Position numbers and translations under genes: made by a program. Positions 14,224 through 23,156 of a stretch of DNA of 64,000 nt are shown here, in pieces (the stretch's first letter is position 1; each line of letters starts with the position of its first letter). Source of the DNA: Micrococcales bacterium (GTDB lineage: Bacteria; Actinomycetota; Actinomycetes; Actinomycetales; Microbacteriaceae); the NCBI GenBank assembly GCA_017306245.1, contig JAFKIY010000004.1, positions 1 through 64,000 on the forward strand, read 5' to 3'. The notes under the pieces were generated by a model that did no database searches, was not told the origin of the DNA, and saw nothing but the letters and a program-made list of their open reading frames with translations.

Positions 14224-15266
14224 GGGGCGACTCCGTTCACGGTGAGACCAGTGGATTCCGGCAACCCGAGCGCGATGTTCGCCGACTGGATCGCCGCGCC
14301 CGCCGTGCCCTTCACGAGGTTGTCAATGGCAGTGACGGTGACCACCCGACCGGCGGACTCGTCGATTGCGAGGCCGATGAGCGCCATGTTGGAGCCCACC
14401 ACATCCGACGTTTTCGGAAAACTCCCCTCGGGAAGCAGCGCCACAAATTCCTCGCCGGCGTAAGCGTCCTCCCACGCCGCCCGGACCTCGGCCGCCCGCG
14501 CGCCGGGCGCGAGCCTCGCCGTGGACGTCGCCAGGATTCCCCGGGACATCGGGACGAGAACCGGCGTGAACGAGACGCTCGCATTGCGGCCGCCTGCCGC
14601 CGTGAGGTTCTGAATCACCTCCGGAGTGTGCCGGTGCACCCCGCCCACCGCGTACGCGCTGGCCGATCCGGCGATCTCGCTCGCGAGCAGTTCCGGCTTC
14701 AACGCCCTACCGGCGCCGGAGGTGCCAACGGCGAGCACGGCGACCAGATCATCCGCCATCACCACGCGCGCGCGGATGCCCGGTGCGAGCCCCAGGGTGA
14801 TCGCCGTCACGTTGCACCCCGGCACCGCAATCCGACTGGCTCCGTCCAGTGCATCCCGTTGTTTTGCTCCCGAGCCGAGCACGAGTTCCGGAAGGCCGTA
14901 GATCCACGGTTCGTGGAACGGGCCGCCGTAGAACGCGTCCCACGCCGTCGGGCTCGTCAGCCGGTGATCGGCGCCGCAGTCGACGACGAGCGGAACCCGG
15001 GCAAGATCATCGCCGAGCGCACCGGAGTGCCCATGGGGCAGGGCGAGGAAGACGAGGTCGTGGTCGGCGAGCGACTCGGCGGTCGTCTCGGCCAGGACGA
15101 GGTCGTGGTAGGAGCGCACGTGGGGGTGCACCGCGGAGAGGGGCGCACCGGCGTTCTGGTTCGCGGCAACGGTGCGCACCTCGAATTCGGGGTGGTCGGC
15201 AAGCAGGCGGAGAAGTTCCCCACCGGCGTACCCACTCGCCCCGGCAACAGCTACGGCAATGGACAT
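14220..15266 (-). CDS. argC: N-acetyl-gamma-glutamyl-phosphate reductase
   Basis: The first gene of the arginine operon; reduces acetylglutamyl phosphate with NADPH. The nucleotide-binding [16 protein letters not shown] lies at the N-terminus and the catalytic cysteine in [13 protein letters not shown] (about residue 150). The [16 protein letters not shown] segment and [14 protein letters not shown] near the end are conserved. At 348 residues it has normal length. I see no clear ARG box in the 302-base region upstream, and no argR in the operon, so regulation is unknown from this sequence. Confidence 0.96.
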   Translation of the reverse strand: MSIAVAVAGASGYAGGELLRLLADHPEFEVRTVAANQNAGAPLSAVHPHVRSYHDLVLAETTAESLADHDLVFLALPHGHSGALGDDLARVPLVVDCGADHRLTSPTAWDAFYGGPFHEPWIYGLPELVLGSGAKQRDALDGASRIAVPGCNVTAITLGLAPGIRARVVMADDLVAVLAVGTSGAGRALKPELLASEIAGSASAYAVGGVHRHTPEVIQNLTAAGGRNASVSFTPVLVPMSRGILATSTARLAPGARAAEVRAAWEDAYAGEEFVALLPEGSFPKTSDVVGSNMALIGLAIDESAGRVVTVTAIDNLVKGTAGAAIQSANIALGLPESTGLTVNGVAP

Positions 15267-15568
15267 TTCGGCAACCTCGTGGACGTGCGACGGACAGTGG
15301 CAGAGGCGGCGACGCGGCGGGGCAGCTGGGTGCGTTCAGCGCTGCGGCGTCGCCAAAAGTCGGCGCGCACGACGGCCGCGGAGGATCACGCGAGGAGCAT
15401 CGCCGAGCAACTGCTGCTCGAGGCGGGAATCGCGTGAAGTGTCCACGCGGCAACGATATCTGGTTTCGGCGTCCACGGGAAATCGCGAGCCGGAACGTTA
15501 CCCGGCGTGGGTTAAGGTTTAATCCACGCTGCGCCCACGACTGGAGCGCCACGAGGAAAGTAGGAATC
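15267..15568. promoter_or_regulatory. Divergent intergenic region argC / DUF937 gene
   Basis: 302 bases with no convincing gene. It must hold the argC operon promoter (minus strand) and the DUF937 gene promoter (plus strand). A 21-bp imperfect palindrome GTGGGTTAAGG-TTTAATCCAC lies at 15507-15527, with arms of nine bases and one mismatch. This may be an operator of the DUF937 gene. A 52-codon GTG-started frame at 15279-15437 on the plus strand is possible but unsupported. Confidence 0.5.
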
Positions 15569-16135
15569 ATGCCTTCACCATTCGACGATCTCCTCCAGCA
15601 GATCCCCGTCGGCGACATCGCGAAGCAGGTCGGAATCGACCCGTCGGTCGCCGAATCCGCGATCGCCCAGATTCTTCCCACGCTCGTCGGGGGCATGGCG
15701 GCGAACGCGCAGGATTCCAAGGGCGCGGATTCCCTCACGAAGGCGCTTGCGTCCCACCAGAACAAGCTGGGCAGCCACAAGTCGGTGAAGGACATTGACA
15801 CGGATGACGGTGACAAGATCGTCAGCCACGTGTTCGGTTCGAAGAAGAACGACGTCGTGAAGGCCGTTTCGGACACCAAAGGGGTCACGCAGGACATCAT
15901 CGCCAAGATTCTGCCGATCGTCGCGCCGATCGTCCTGGCCTGGATCGCCAACCAGTTCTTTGGCGGCGACAAGGGCACATCGACCACGAAATCGTCCGGA
16001 AAATCGCAGAGCAGCTCCGGGGGCATCGGCGACCTGCTCGGCGGTCTGCTCGGCGGAATGGCCGGGGGAAACTCCAGCGGCGGCGGCGACCTTCTGGGGG
16101 GACTCCTCGGCGGTCTGCTCGGCGGGAAAAACTAG
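15569..16135 (+). CDS. DUF937 family protein with glycine-rich repeat tail
   Basis: A 188-residue protein beginning MPSPFDDLLQQIPVGDIAKQ, with a helical DUF937-type body (VAESAIAQILPTLVGGMAANA, later IAKILPIVAPIVLAWIANQF). A low-complexity tail follows, built of repeated DLLGGLLGG units (about residues 155-188). The function of the family is unknown. The start is supported by GAGGAAAG ten bases upstream of ATG 15569. Its stop codon overlaps the stop of convergent pheT by three bases, leaving no room for a terminator between the two. Confidence 0.85.
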   Translation: MPSPFDDLLQQIPVGDIAKQVGIDPSVAESAIAQILPTLVGGMAANAQDSKGADSLTKALASHQNKLGSHKSVKDIDTDDGDKIVSHVFGSKKNDVVKAVSDTKGVTQDIIAKILPIVAPIVLAWIANQFFGGDKGTSTTKSSGKSQSSSGGIGDLLGGLLGGMAGGNSSGGGDLLGGLLGGLLGGKN

Positions 16136-18684
16136 TCCCGGATCACCGCACCGCACTCTTTCGCGGCAGCGGCGACACCGGCTAGTTTGGCTTCGGTTGC
16201 CTCCGCTGCGGTCAGCGTGCGGTCCGGAGCGCGGAAACGCAGGGCGAACGTGAGCGACTTCGTGCCGGGTTCCACACCCGATCCGCGATAGTCGTCAACC
16301 AGGCGGGCGTGCTCGAGCAGCTCCCCCGCGCCGGCGGTGAACGCCGCGAGCACGGCGCCCGCGGTCACGGCATCCGCCACAACGAGCGACACATCCTGAG
16401 TTGCGGCGGGAAGCGTCGCGATCGGGTGGGATGACACCTCGCGCGGGGCGAGATCGAGGAGCAGGCTCAGGTCCAGTTCCATCACCGCGACGCGTTTCGG
16501 CAGATCGAGGTCGAGGGCGAGCGACGGAAGGACCTCGCCGGCGAAACCGACCTGAACCTCCCCGGAGAACACGGCCGCCGTCCGGCCCGGGTGCAATCCG
16601 TTCACTTCGGCGGCCCGGGTCGTCAGCGTCATCCCGAGGGCTGCCGCGACCATGTCCACGGCGGCAAGCGCATCGGCCAGTCCGGCAACGACCGCGGGCT
16701 GGCCGGGCTGCTTCGCGATGACATCGCCGAGTACGAGCGCCGCGATCCTCGTCGGCTGGAGCGGGATGGAGTCGTTGAGCGCCGCCAGTTGCGCGTCGGT
16801 CGGCCGCTGGGTGCCCGGAGGCAGCGCTACCCGTTTCGCGAGTGCCGACGCATCGGGAAGAAAGACGGTGCCGAGTTCGAACAGCGACAGGTCGACGAGG
16901 CCGCGGGAAAGGTTGCGCTGCGCTGCCGTCACCAGGCCGGGCAGAAGGGAGGTGCGCAAGTACGGCGCGGCTCCGTCGAGCGGATTGGCCAGTTCGATCG
17001 CCGCCGCAGTCTCGCCGAATTGGGACAATTGCGGCTCCGAAACGAACGGATACGCCATGACCTCGGTGTGCCCGTTCGCCGCGAGAACCTGGGCTACGGA
17101 TCGGCGCAACCGCTGTTCGCGCGTGAGTCCGCGGCCGGGCGGTGCGGTGGGAAGCACCGCCGGAATGCGGTCGTAGCCGACGATCCTCGCAACCTCCTCC
17201 GCGAGGTCGGCGGCATCGCGAAGGTCGGGACGCCAGGAGGGCGGAACCACCGAGTAGCCGTCGGATGTTGCGGTGACCGCGGCGCCGATCGCAGACAGCG
17301 AGTCCACCGTTTCCGGATCCGAGAAGTCGGCTCCGATGATCGAATTCACGAACTCGGCGGGCAGCGCAATCGCCTCACGCTCGGAAATCGTGCCCACCTG
17401 CCACACGTGCGCATCCGCCACACCACCGGCGAGTTCGACGAGGAGTTCTGCCGCCCGAGCGGCTGCGGGTTCCGCAACGGCAAGGTCGACGCCGCGTTCG
17501 AATCGTTTGGATGCTTCGCTCGGGAGGCGGTGGCGGCGCGCGGACCGGGCGATGGAGACGGGGTCGAAGTTCGCGGCCTCGATGAGCACGTTGCGCGTCG
17601 AGGAACTGTTTTCCGTTCGCGCGCCGCCCATGACGCCCGCGATGCCGATCGGTCCCTCATCGTCCGTGATGAGGAGATCCTCCGGGTCGAGAGAGCGCTC
17701 GTGGTCGTCGAGCGTGGTGATTCGCTCACCCTTCTGCGCCCTGCGCACGACGATGCCGCCGCGGATCGCGTCCAGATCGTACGCGTGGAGAGGCTGCCCC
17801 AGCTCGATCATGACGTAGTTGGAAATGTCGACGACGAGCGAGATTGATCGGATGCCTGCGAGCGCGAGCCGCGCAATCATCCATGCCGGGGTGGGCCGGG
17901 TCGGGTCGACGTCGCGCACGACCCGGGTGACGAACAGCGAGCAGCCCTGGTTGCCGCGGATGGGGGCGTCGTCGGCGAGCGTGACAGGTACCGGGTTGCT
18001 CCCTGCGAGACGCGCTCCGCGCTCCTCAGGGAGCGGGGCAGGTTCGCTCCCTGAGGAGGCCGAAGGCCGTCTCGAAGGGGGCGCAACCGCAAGCGCCGGA
18101 TCCCGAAATGTCGCGCCGGTGGCGTGCGAATACTCGCGCGCGATACCGCGGATCGACAGCGCATATCCGCGGTCTGGAGTGATGTTGACCTCAACGGCCC
18201 AGTCGTCGAGACCGAGCAGCGGAAGCGCATCCGTGCCCACCTCCGGGTCGAGGCCGAGCTCGGCAAGTCGCAGGATTCCGTCGTGCTCGTCGCCGAGACC
18301 GAGTTCGCGGGCGGAGGCGATCATCCCGTCCGAGACATGCCCGTATGTTTTGCGTGCGGCAATCGGGAACGGTCCGGGCAGGACTGAACCTGGCAGTGTC
18401 ACGACGACCTTGTCTCCGACGACGAAGTTCTGCGCGCCACAGACTATTCCTCTGGGCTCGCTCTCCCCCACATCCACCTGGCACCAGCGGATCGTCTTTC
18501 CGTTGCTCTGCGGCTCATCGACGAATTCGAGCACCTGCCCGACGACGATGGGCCCCTCGAGCCCGAACGAGTGAATGGCCTCCTCTTCCAGGCCCACGCG
18601 CACGAGCGCGGCGTGCAATTCGTCGGGTGCGAGCGTCTTTGGCGCGTCGACGAATTCGCGCAGCCAGCTCACCGGGACGCGCAT
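16132..18684 (-). CDS. pheT: Phenylalanine--tRNA ligase beta subunit, with in-frame repeat insertion
   Basis: Large subunit of the alpha2-beta2 enzyme charging tRNA-Phe. It has an N-terminal tRNA-binding (EMAP-like) domain at about residues 39-150, then B3/4 and B5 domains, a synthetase-like core and a C-terminal FDX-ACB anticodon-binding domain (VSSHPIATLPAATQDVSLVV). At 850 residues it is slightly long. The excess is a Ser/Pro/Arg/Ala-rich stretch at about residues 202-229, encoded by two head-to-head copies of a palindromic repeat (17998-18082) inserted in frame between the tRNA-binding and B3/4 domains. ATG 18684 overlaps the pheS stop (TGATG). The 3' end overlaps the convergent DUF937 gene. 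Confidence 0.96.
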   Translation of the reverse strand: MRVPVSWLREFVDAPKTLAPDELHAALVRVGLEEEAIHSFGLEGPIVVGQVLEFVDEPQSNGKTIRWCQVDVGESEPRGIVCGAQNFVVGDKVVVTLPGSVLPGPFPIAARKTYGHVSDGMIASARELGLGDEHDGILRLAELGLDPEVGTDALPLLGLDDWAVEVNITPDRGYALSIRGIAREYSHATGATFRDPALAVAPPSRRPSASSGSEPAPLPEERGARLAGSNPVPVTLADDAPIRGNQGCSLFVTRVVRDVDPTRPTPAWMIARLALAGIRSISLVVDISNYVMIELGQPLHAYDLDAIRGGIVVRRAQKGERITTLDDHERSLDPEDLLITDDEGPIGIAGVMGGARTENSSSTRNVLIEAANFDPVSIARSARRHRLPSEASKRFERGVDLAVAEPAAARAAELLVELAGGVADAHVWQVGTISEREAIALPAEFVNSIIGADFSDPETVDSLSAIGAAVTATSDGYSVVPPSWRPDLRDAADLAEEVARIVGYDRIPAVLPTAPPGRGLTREQRLRRSVAQVLAANGHTEVMAYPFVSEPQLSQFGETAAAIELANPLDGAAPYLRTSLLPGLVTAAQRNLSRGLVDLSLFELGTVFLPDASALAKRVALPPGTQRPTDAQLAALNDSIPLQPTRIAALVLGDVIAKQPGQPAVVAGLADALAAVDMVAAALGMTLTTRAAEVNGLHPGRTAAVFSGEVQVGFAGEVLPSLALDLDLPKRVAVMELDLSLLLDLAPREVSSHPIATLPAATQDVSLVVADAVTAGAVLAAFTAGAGELLEHARLVDDYRGSGVEPGTKSLTFALRFRAPDRTLTAAEATEAKLAGVAAAAKECGAVIRD
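17998..18082. repeat. Two head-to-head REP-like palindromes inside pheT
   Basis: Copy A (17998-18034) begins GCTCCCTGCGAGACG and ends CTCCTCAGGGAGC. Copy B (18046-18082), read on the other strand, begins GCCCCCTTCGAGACG and ends CTCCTCAGGGAGC. Each is an imperfect hairpin around a TCC/TTC centre, and 11 bases separate them, like a BIME. A third copy lies at 23998-24038. The pair is open in the pheT frame and encodes about 28 residues that PheT proteins normally lack. Confidence 0.85.
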
Positions 18685-19727
18685 CAGACCACCATCCCGA
18701 ACTGCTGGGAGAAGCGGATGTCGCCCTCGACCATGTCGCGCATGTCCTTCAATTGTTCGTTGCGGAACATGAGCGTGCGCTCGATTCCCATGCCGAAGGC
18801 GAATCCCTGATATTCGTCGGGGTCAATGCCGGCCGCGCGCAGCACGTTGCGGTTCACCATGCCGCAGCCGCCCCATTCGATCCAGCGGGCACCGCCCTTC
18901 GCGTGCGGCTGCCAGACATCCATTTCCGCGCTCGGCTCCGTGAACGGGAAGAAGTTCGGCCGCAGGCGGATCTTCGCCTCCTGCCCGAACATGAGCCTGG
19001 CGAAATGCTCCAGGGTCCCGCGCAAATGGGCCATCGTGAGGCCCTTGTCGATCGCGATGCCCTCCACCTGGTGGAATACGGGCGTGTGGGTCGCGTCGAG
19101 TTCGTCCTTGCGGAACACCTTGCCGGGGGCCACGACGTACACCGGCAGTTCGCGCGAGAGCAGGCTGCGGATCTGCACGGGGGACGTCTGGCTGCGCAGG
19201 ACGAGCCGGGAGCTCATCGGTTCGACGAAGAACGTGTCCTGTTCGCTTCGTGCCGGATGGTCGGCATCGGTGTTGAGGGCGTCGAAGTTGAACCACTCGT
19301 TTTCGAGTTCCGGCCCTTCCGCCACTTCCCAACCCATGCCGATGAAAATGTCGCCGATCTGTTCCATGAGCAGGTTCAGCGGATGCCGCGCGCCGGGCGA
19401 CCACCTGCGCGGGACGGCCGTGACATCGACCGCCTCCTCGGCGAGCTGGGCGGCCTCCTCGACTGCCGAGAGTTCGGCCTCCCGCGCCTCAAATGCCCGG
19501 GAAACTGCGGCGCGGCTCTCGCCGACGAGCCGACCTGCGGCCGCCTTCTGGTCGGCCGGCACATTCCGCAATTCACCGTTGAGCTTCGCGAGCGGCGACC
19601 CGTCCCCCACGTGGGCCGACCGTGCGGCCTTCAGTTCCGCGAGAGTGGACGCTGCGGACAGCGCAGCGAGTGCGGCATCCTTCGCTTCTGTGACGGCGTG
19701 TTCGGTGATCGGAGTGGGGTCAGGCAC
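18684..19727 (-). CDS. pheS: Phenylalanine--tRNA ligase alpha subunit
   Basis: Catalytic subunit of phenylalanyl-tRNA synthetase. Class II motifs are visible: motif 2-like region [22 protein letters not shown] and motif 3-like [13 protein letters not shown] near residue 315, plus the [10 protein letters not shown] segment. The N-terminus is a helical tRNA-binding arm. I place the start at GTG 19725-19727 ([10 protein letters not shown]...), giving 347 residues as in homologues. Longer open frame upstream overlaps the ABC permease gene and lacks family similarity. pheT follows with a one-base overlap. Confidence 0.94.
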   Translation of the reverse strand: MPDPTPITEHAVTEAKDAALAALSAASTLAELKAARSAHVGDGSPLAKLNGELRNVPADQKAAAGRLVGESRAAVSRAFEAREAELSAVEEAAQLAEEAVDVTAVPRRWSPGARHPLNLLMEQIGDIFIGMGWEVAEGPELENEWFNFDALNTDADHPARSEQDTFFVEPMSSRLVLRSQTSPVQIRSLLSRELPVYVVAPGKVFRKDELDATHTPVFHQVEGIAIDKGLTMAHLRGTLEHFARLMFGQEAKIRLRPNFFPFTEPSAEMDVWQPHAKGGARWIEWGGCGMVNRNVLRAAGIDPDEYQGFAFGMGIERTLMFRNEQLKDMRDMVEGDIRFSQQFGMVV

Positions 19728-19738
19728 GAGACCCAAGT

Positions 19739-20659
19739 TTAGTGGGGTGGATCGGGCGGGCCGTATCCGCCGCCCGGCAGAGTGATGGCGCGTGTACCGT
19801 CCACACCGATCTGCCGCGGGGTGTTCGGCAGAGCCTTGCCGAGCTTCGGCCCGCTGCGGCGCGCAACGAACCGTGCGAGCCACGACATCGTGAGGTTCAG
19901 CACGAGGTAGATCACGAGACCGATGGCGAACAGGGTGAACATGTAGCGGCTGCCGAAGAAGTTCCGGTTGTTGCCGATCGTTCGCGCCAGCTCCGGGTAG
20001 CTCACAATGAACGCGAGCGACGTGTCCTTCAGGAGCACGACGAGCTGCGCGAGGATGATCGGCAGCATTTGGCGGAACGCCTGAGGGAATTCGATGAACG
20101 CCCACGCCTTGATCGGGGTCAGTCCGACGGCCAGCCCCGCCTCGCGCTGGCCGCGGGGCAGCGACTTCACACCCGCACGCAGCGCCTCGCCGATGATCGC
20201 GCCGTTGTAGAGCGCGAGGCCGAACACGCCAGACCAGTAGGAGCCCGCAGCGAACACGAGGAACACGAAGAAGATCATGAGGAGCACCGGGATTCCCCGG
20301 ACAAATTCGAGGATCACGCCCGTGACCCCGCGAACCACCGCGAAACGGGATGTGCGCCCGAACGAGAACAGTATGCCGATCAGCACGGCGAGCACCGCGG
20401 CGACCGCGGCCATCCGGAGCGTGTTGAGCGTGCCGATGCCGAACGACATCCACAGGTCGGCCCGCGCGACGATGTCCCAGCGGGAAGGGTCGAACGTTCC
20501 GGGCTGGATGGCGCCGTTCGCGCTCACGCGGGGTGCGGCGAGCGTCAGGTACATCCAGAAGAAGAAGGCCACGATCAGGATGACCCCGATGATGGAGGCG
20601 ATCATCGAATTGCGGCGAGTTTTCGGGCCCGGCGCGTCGTAGAGAACGCTCAGACTCAT
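19739..20659 (-). CDS. gluD: Amino-acid (probably glutamate) ABC transporter permease, GluD-like
   Basis: A 306-residue inner-membrane permease of the polar amino-acid HAAT type. About five to six helices are present, with the transporter EAA loop seen as [24 protein letters not shown]. It lies last in a four-gene set in the order ATPase, binding protein, permease, permease, matching corynebacterial gluABCD. It overlaps gluC by four bases and precedes pheS by 11 bases. Glutamate specificity is inferred from the gene order and relatedness, not from substrate residues. Confidence 0.82.
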   Translation of the reverse strand: MSLSVLYDAPGPKTRRNSMIASIIGVILIVAFFFWMYLTLAAPRVSANGAIQPGTFDPSRWDIVARADLWMSFGIGTLNTLRMAAVAAVLAVLIGILFSFGRTSRFAVVRGVTGVILEFVRGIPVLLMIFFVFLVFAAGSYWSGVFGLALYNGAIIGEALRAGVKSLPRGQREAGLAVGLTPIKAWAFIEFPQAFRQMLPIILAQLVVLLKDTSLAFIVSYPELARTIGNNRNFFGSRYMFTLFAIGLVIYLVLNLTMSWLARFVARRSGPKLGKALPNTPRQIGVDGTRAITLPGGGYGPPDPPH

Positions 20660-21306
20660 CTCATCACCACCACTCTCTTCTCGATGGCCCCGGCGATGAG
20701 TCCGAGGGGAACGGTGATGACGAGGTACAGCAGCGCCGCGTAGATAAGGACCAGGATGACATCGCTCGGGTTATCGCGCGTTGCCGCGTCGGTCTGCTTG
20801 AAGAGCTCATCGACGAAGAAAATGCCGGCGACCGACGTGTTCTTCGTGAGAGCGATGAACACGTTGATGAGCGGCGGGACGACCATGCGCGCGGCCTGGG
20901 GCAGCACGACAAGAGTGACCGTCTGGCCGAAGCCCATGCCGATGCTGCGCGCGGCTTCGGCCTGGCCGACGGGAACGCCATTGAATCCGGAGCGGATCGC
21001 CTCGGCCACGAACGGCGAGGTGTATGCGGTGAGCCCGATGAGGGCAAGCGGGTAGTAGTCGAGGTCGGATCCGAGGATCGGAACGACCAGGGCGCAGAAC
21101 ATGAGAACGAGAAGGAGGGGAACGTTGCGCAACACTTCCGTGTACACGGTCGCGAACATCCGCAGGGAGGGTACGGGAGAGATACGCATCGTCGCGATGA
21201 GGACGCCGACGACGAACGCGCCGACTCCGGAGATCGCGAGCAACTGAAGCGTCATGAGGAAGCCGGCGAAGTATGCCGGCGAGACGTCGATGATGGCGTC
21301 AATCAC
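20656..21306 (-). CDS. gluC: Amino-acid ABC transporter permease, GluC-like
   Basis: A 216-residue permease with five predicted helices and the EAA-type loop [26 protein letters not shown]. It pairs with the downstream GluD-like permease, and the two genes overlap by four bases (ATGA). A strong hairpin lies between it and the upstream binding-protein gene, which may lower expression of the permeases relative to the binding protein. Confidence 0.85.
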   Translation of the reverse strand: MIDAIIDVSPAYFAGFLMTLQLLAISGVGAFVVGVLIATMRISPVPSLRMFATVYTEVLRNVPLLLVLMFCALVVPILGSDLDYYPLALIGLTAYTSPFVAEAIRSGFNGVPVGQAEAARSIGMGFGQTVTLVVLPQAARMVVPPLINVFIALTKNTSVAGIFFVDELFKQTDAATRDNPSDVILVLIYAALLYLVITVPLGLIAGAIEKRVVVMR

Positions 21307-21352
21307 GTGTTCGCTTCACCTCCCTGCGGGCATGAGCCATTTCGGCAGTGAG

Positions 21353-21380
21353 GCCCATCCGCACTCGCCTGCGGATGGGC
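21353..21380 (-). terminator. Intercistronic hairpin between gluB and gluC
   Basis: A perfect 11-bp stem (GCCCATCCGCA / TGCGGATGGGC) with a 6-base loop lies 13 bases after the gluB stop codon, with no T-run. Such stems after the binding-protein gene commonly act as partial terminators or block 3' exonucleases, giving an excess of binding protein over permease. Confidence 0.6.
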
Positions 21381-21393
21381 TCACCGGGTGCTG

Positions 21394-22260
21394 CTAGTTG
21401 GAGTAGCGGTCCACGGCCGGGGGCTGCGGCGTCTTCAGGACCTTGCCTGCCGTCGCCTCCCATGCCGCCTTCCAGCTGCCGTCCGCGTAGGACTTCTCCA
21501 GCACATCGTTGATGAAGCTGCGGAACGCATCGTCATCGTGGCCGAGACCGATGCCGTACGGCTCTTCGGTGAACGGGTTGCTGAGAACCTCGAACTCGCC
21601 GGCGTTCTGGTCGGCGAGGCCGGCCAGGATCACGTTGTCCGTGGTCACGGCGATGACCTTGCCGCTGCGCAGCGGCTCAAGGCAGTTGGAGTACGTGTCC
21701 GTCGTGATGAGGTTCACGTCGTAGGCAGCGATGTTCTTCTCCGACGTGGAGCCGGCGACGCTGCAGACGTCCTTGCCCTTGAGGTCCTCCGGGCCCTTGA
21801 TGCCCTCGGGGTTGCCCGCGAGGACGAGGATGTCCTGACCGGCGTTGTAGTACGGGCCTGCGAAGGAAATGACTTCCTTGCGCTTGTCGTTGATCGTGTA
21901 CGTCGCGACCACGATGTCGACCGTGCCGTTCTCGATGAACGGTTCACGGTTCTTGGACACCGTCTCGACCCACTTGATGTTGTCCGCCGAGATGCCGAGG
22001 GCGGCCGCGATGATCTTGCCGATCTCCACGTCGAACCCGACCGGGTCTCCGCTCGGGCCCTTGAGGCCGAACAGCGGCTGGTCGAACTTCGTGCCGATCG
22101 TGATGGTGCCCGCGTCGGCGAGCTTCGCCATCGTGGTTCCGGCCTCGAACGTGGGCTTTTCTGCTACCGGCGGCGCGGTCGTCCCGCCCGCACATGCGCC
22201 GAGTCCGAGGACGCTGGCAGCAGCGATGGCAGTGATCATCAGAGTCTTTCTGATTCTCAT
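21394..22260 (-). CDS. gluB: Amino-acid ABC transporter substrate-binding lipoprotein, GluB-like
   Basis: A 288-residue extracytoplasmic solute-binding protein (family 3). A signal peptide ends in the lipobox LGAC, so the mature protein is anchored by a lipidated cysteine near residue 24. The body has typical blocks such as VGFDVEIGKIIAAALG and VDIVVATYTINDKRKEVISFAGPYY. ATG 22260 has a strong AAGGAGA ribosome site; an in-frame ATG 30 bases upstream would spoil the signal peptide. It probably delivers glutamate to the GluCD permease. Confidence 0.9.
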   Translation of the reverse strand: MRIRKTLMITAIAAASVLGLGACAGGTTAPPVAEKPTFEAGTTMAKLADAGTITIGTKFDQPLFGLKGPSGDPVGFDVEIGKIIAAALGISADNIKWVETVSKNREPFIENGTVDIVVATYTINDKRKEVISFAGPYYNAGQDILVLAGNPEGIKGPEDLKGKDVCSVAGSTSEKNIAAYDVNLITTDTYSNCLEPLRSGKVIAVTTDNVILAGLADQNAGEFEVLSNPFTEEPYGIGLGHDDDAFRSFINDVLEKSYADGSWKAAWEATAGKVLKTPQPPAVDRYSN

Positions 22261-22293
22261 ATCTGTCTCCTTGCTAGGTTTCTTACCCACGAA

Positions 22294-23049
22294 TCAGTGG
22301 GTAAGGATTTTCGAGAGGAAGTCTTTCGCTCTCGAGGTCTGGGGGTCGGTGAAGAACTTCTCCGGGGTGGCTTCCTCGACGATTTCGCCATCCGACATGA
22401 ACAGGACGCGATCCGCAGCTTTGCGCGCGAAGCCCATCTCGTGGGTCACCACGACCATGGTCATGCCGTCCTGGGCCAGCTGGACCATGACATCGAGGAC
22501 TTCGGCGATCATCTCCGGGTCGAGGGCGGATGTCGGCTCGTCGAGGAGAATCAGTTTGGGGTCCATGGCGAGAACCCGGGCGATGGCGACTCGCTGCTGC
22601 TGGCCGCCGGAAAGCTGCGAGGGCATTTTCGCGGCCTGGTTGGCGACACCGACCCGGTCCAGAAGCTCCATGGCGTGCTTGTCGGCCTCCGCCTTCGAGA
22701 TGCGCCGCACCTTGCGCGGCCCGAGCGTCACGTTCTCGAGGACCGTTTTGTGAGCGAACAGGTTAAAGGACTGGAACACCATCCCGACGTCGGCGCGCAG
22801 TTTCGCAAGCCCGCGTCCCTCCTCCGGGAGCGCAATCCCGTCGATCGTGATGGTGCCGCTGTCGATCGTCTCCAGGCGATTGATCGCCCGGCAGAACGTC
22901 GACTTCCCTGACCCGCTCGGCCCGATGACGACAACGACTTCGCCGCGGCCGACCGTCGTCGTGATGTCCTTCAACACGTGAAGCTCGCCGAAATGCTTAT
23001 TGACGTGATCTATGACGACAAGCGGATCACCACTGTGTGAGGGCACCAT
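22294..23049 (-). CDS. gluA: Amino-acid ABC transporter ATP-binding protein, GluA-like
   Basis: A 251-residue ABC ATPase. Walker A is [11 protein letters not shown] (about residue 42), the signature [16 protein letters not shown] (about residue 145) and Walker [16 protein letters not shown]. The sequence is typical of polar amino-acid transporters (GlnQ/GluA). First gene of the gluABCD set, so the promoter must lie in the 107 bases upstream (23050-23156), where I see a small CGGTT-CGT-AACCG palindrome (23095-23107) but no clear -35/-10 pair. Confidence 0.93.
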   Translation of the reverse strand: MVPSHSGDPLVVIDHVNKHFGELHVLKDITTTVGRGEVVVVIGPSGSGKSTFCRAINRLETIDSGTITIDGIALPEEGRGLAKLRADVGMVFQSFNLFAHKTVLENVTLGPRKVRRISKAEADKHAMELLDRVGVANQAAKMPSQLSGGQQQRVAIARVLAMDPKLILLDEPTSALDPEMIAEVLDVMVQLAQDGMTMVVVTHEMGFARKAADRVLFMSDGEIVEEATPEKFFTDPQTSRAKDFLSKILTH

Positions 23050-23156
23050 AGACTCAGGCTGTCATACGCTCATGTCCGGCAACGAACTGGGAGACGGTTC
23101 GTAACCGAGACGTGACACGAGCCCGGTTTTATTGCACAGAGTGCACCGAAATCGGC

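Noticed and set aside
15279..15437. Possible 52-codon gene on the plus strand beside argC
   Set aside because: GTG start without a ribosome site, arginine-rich composition and no recognisable family. It sits in the argC promoter region.
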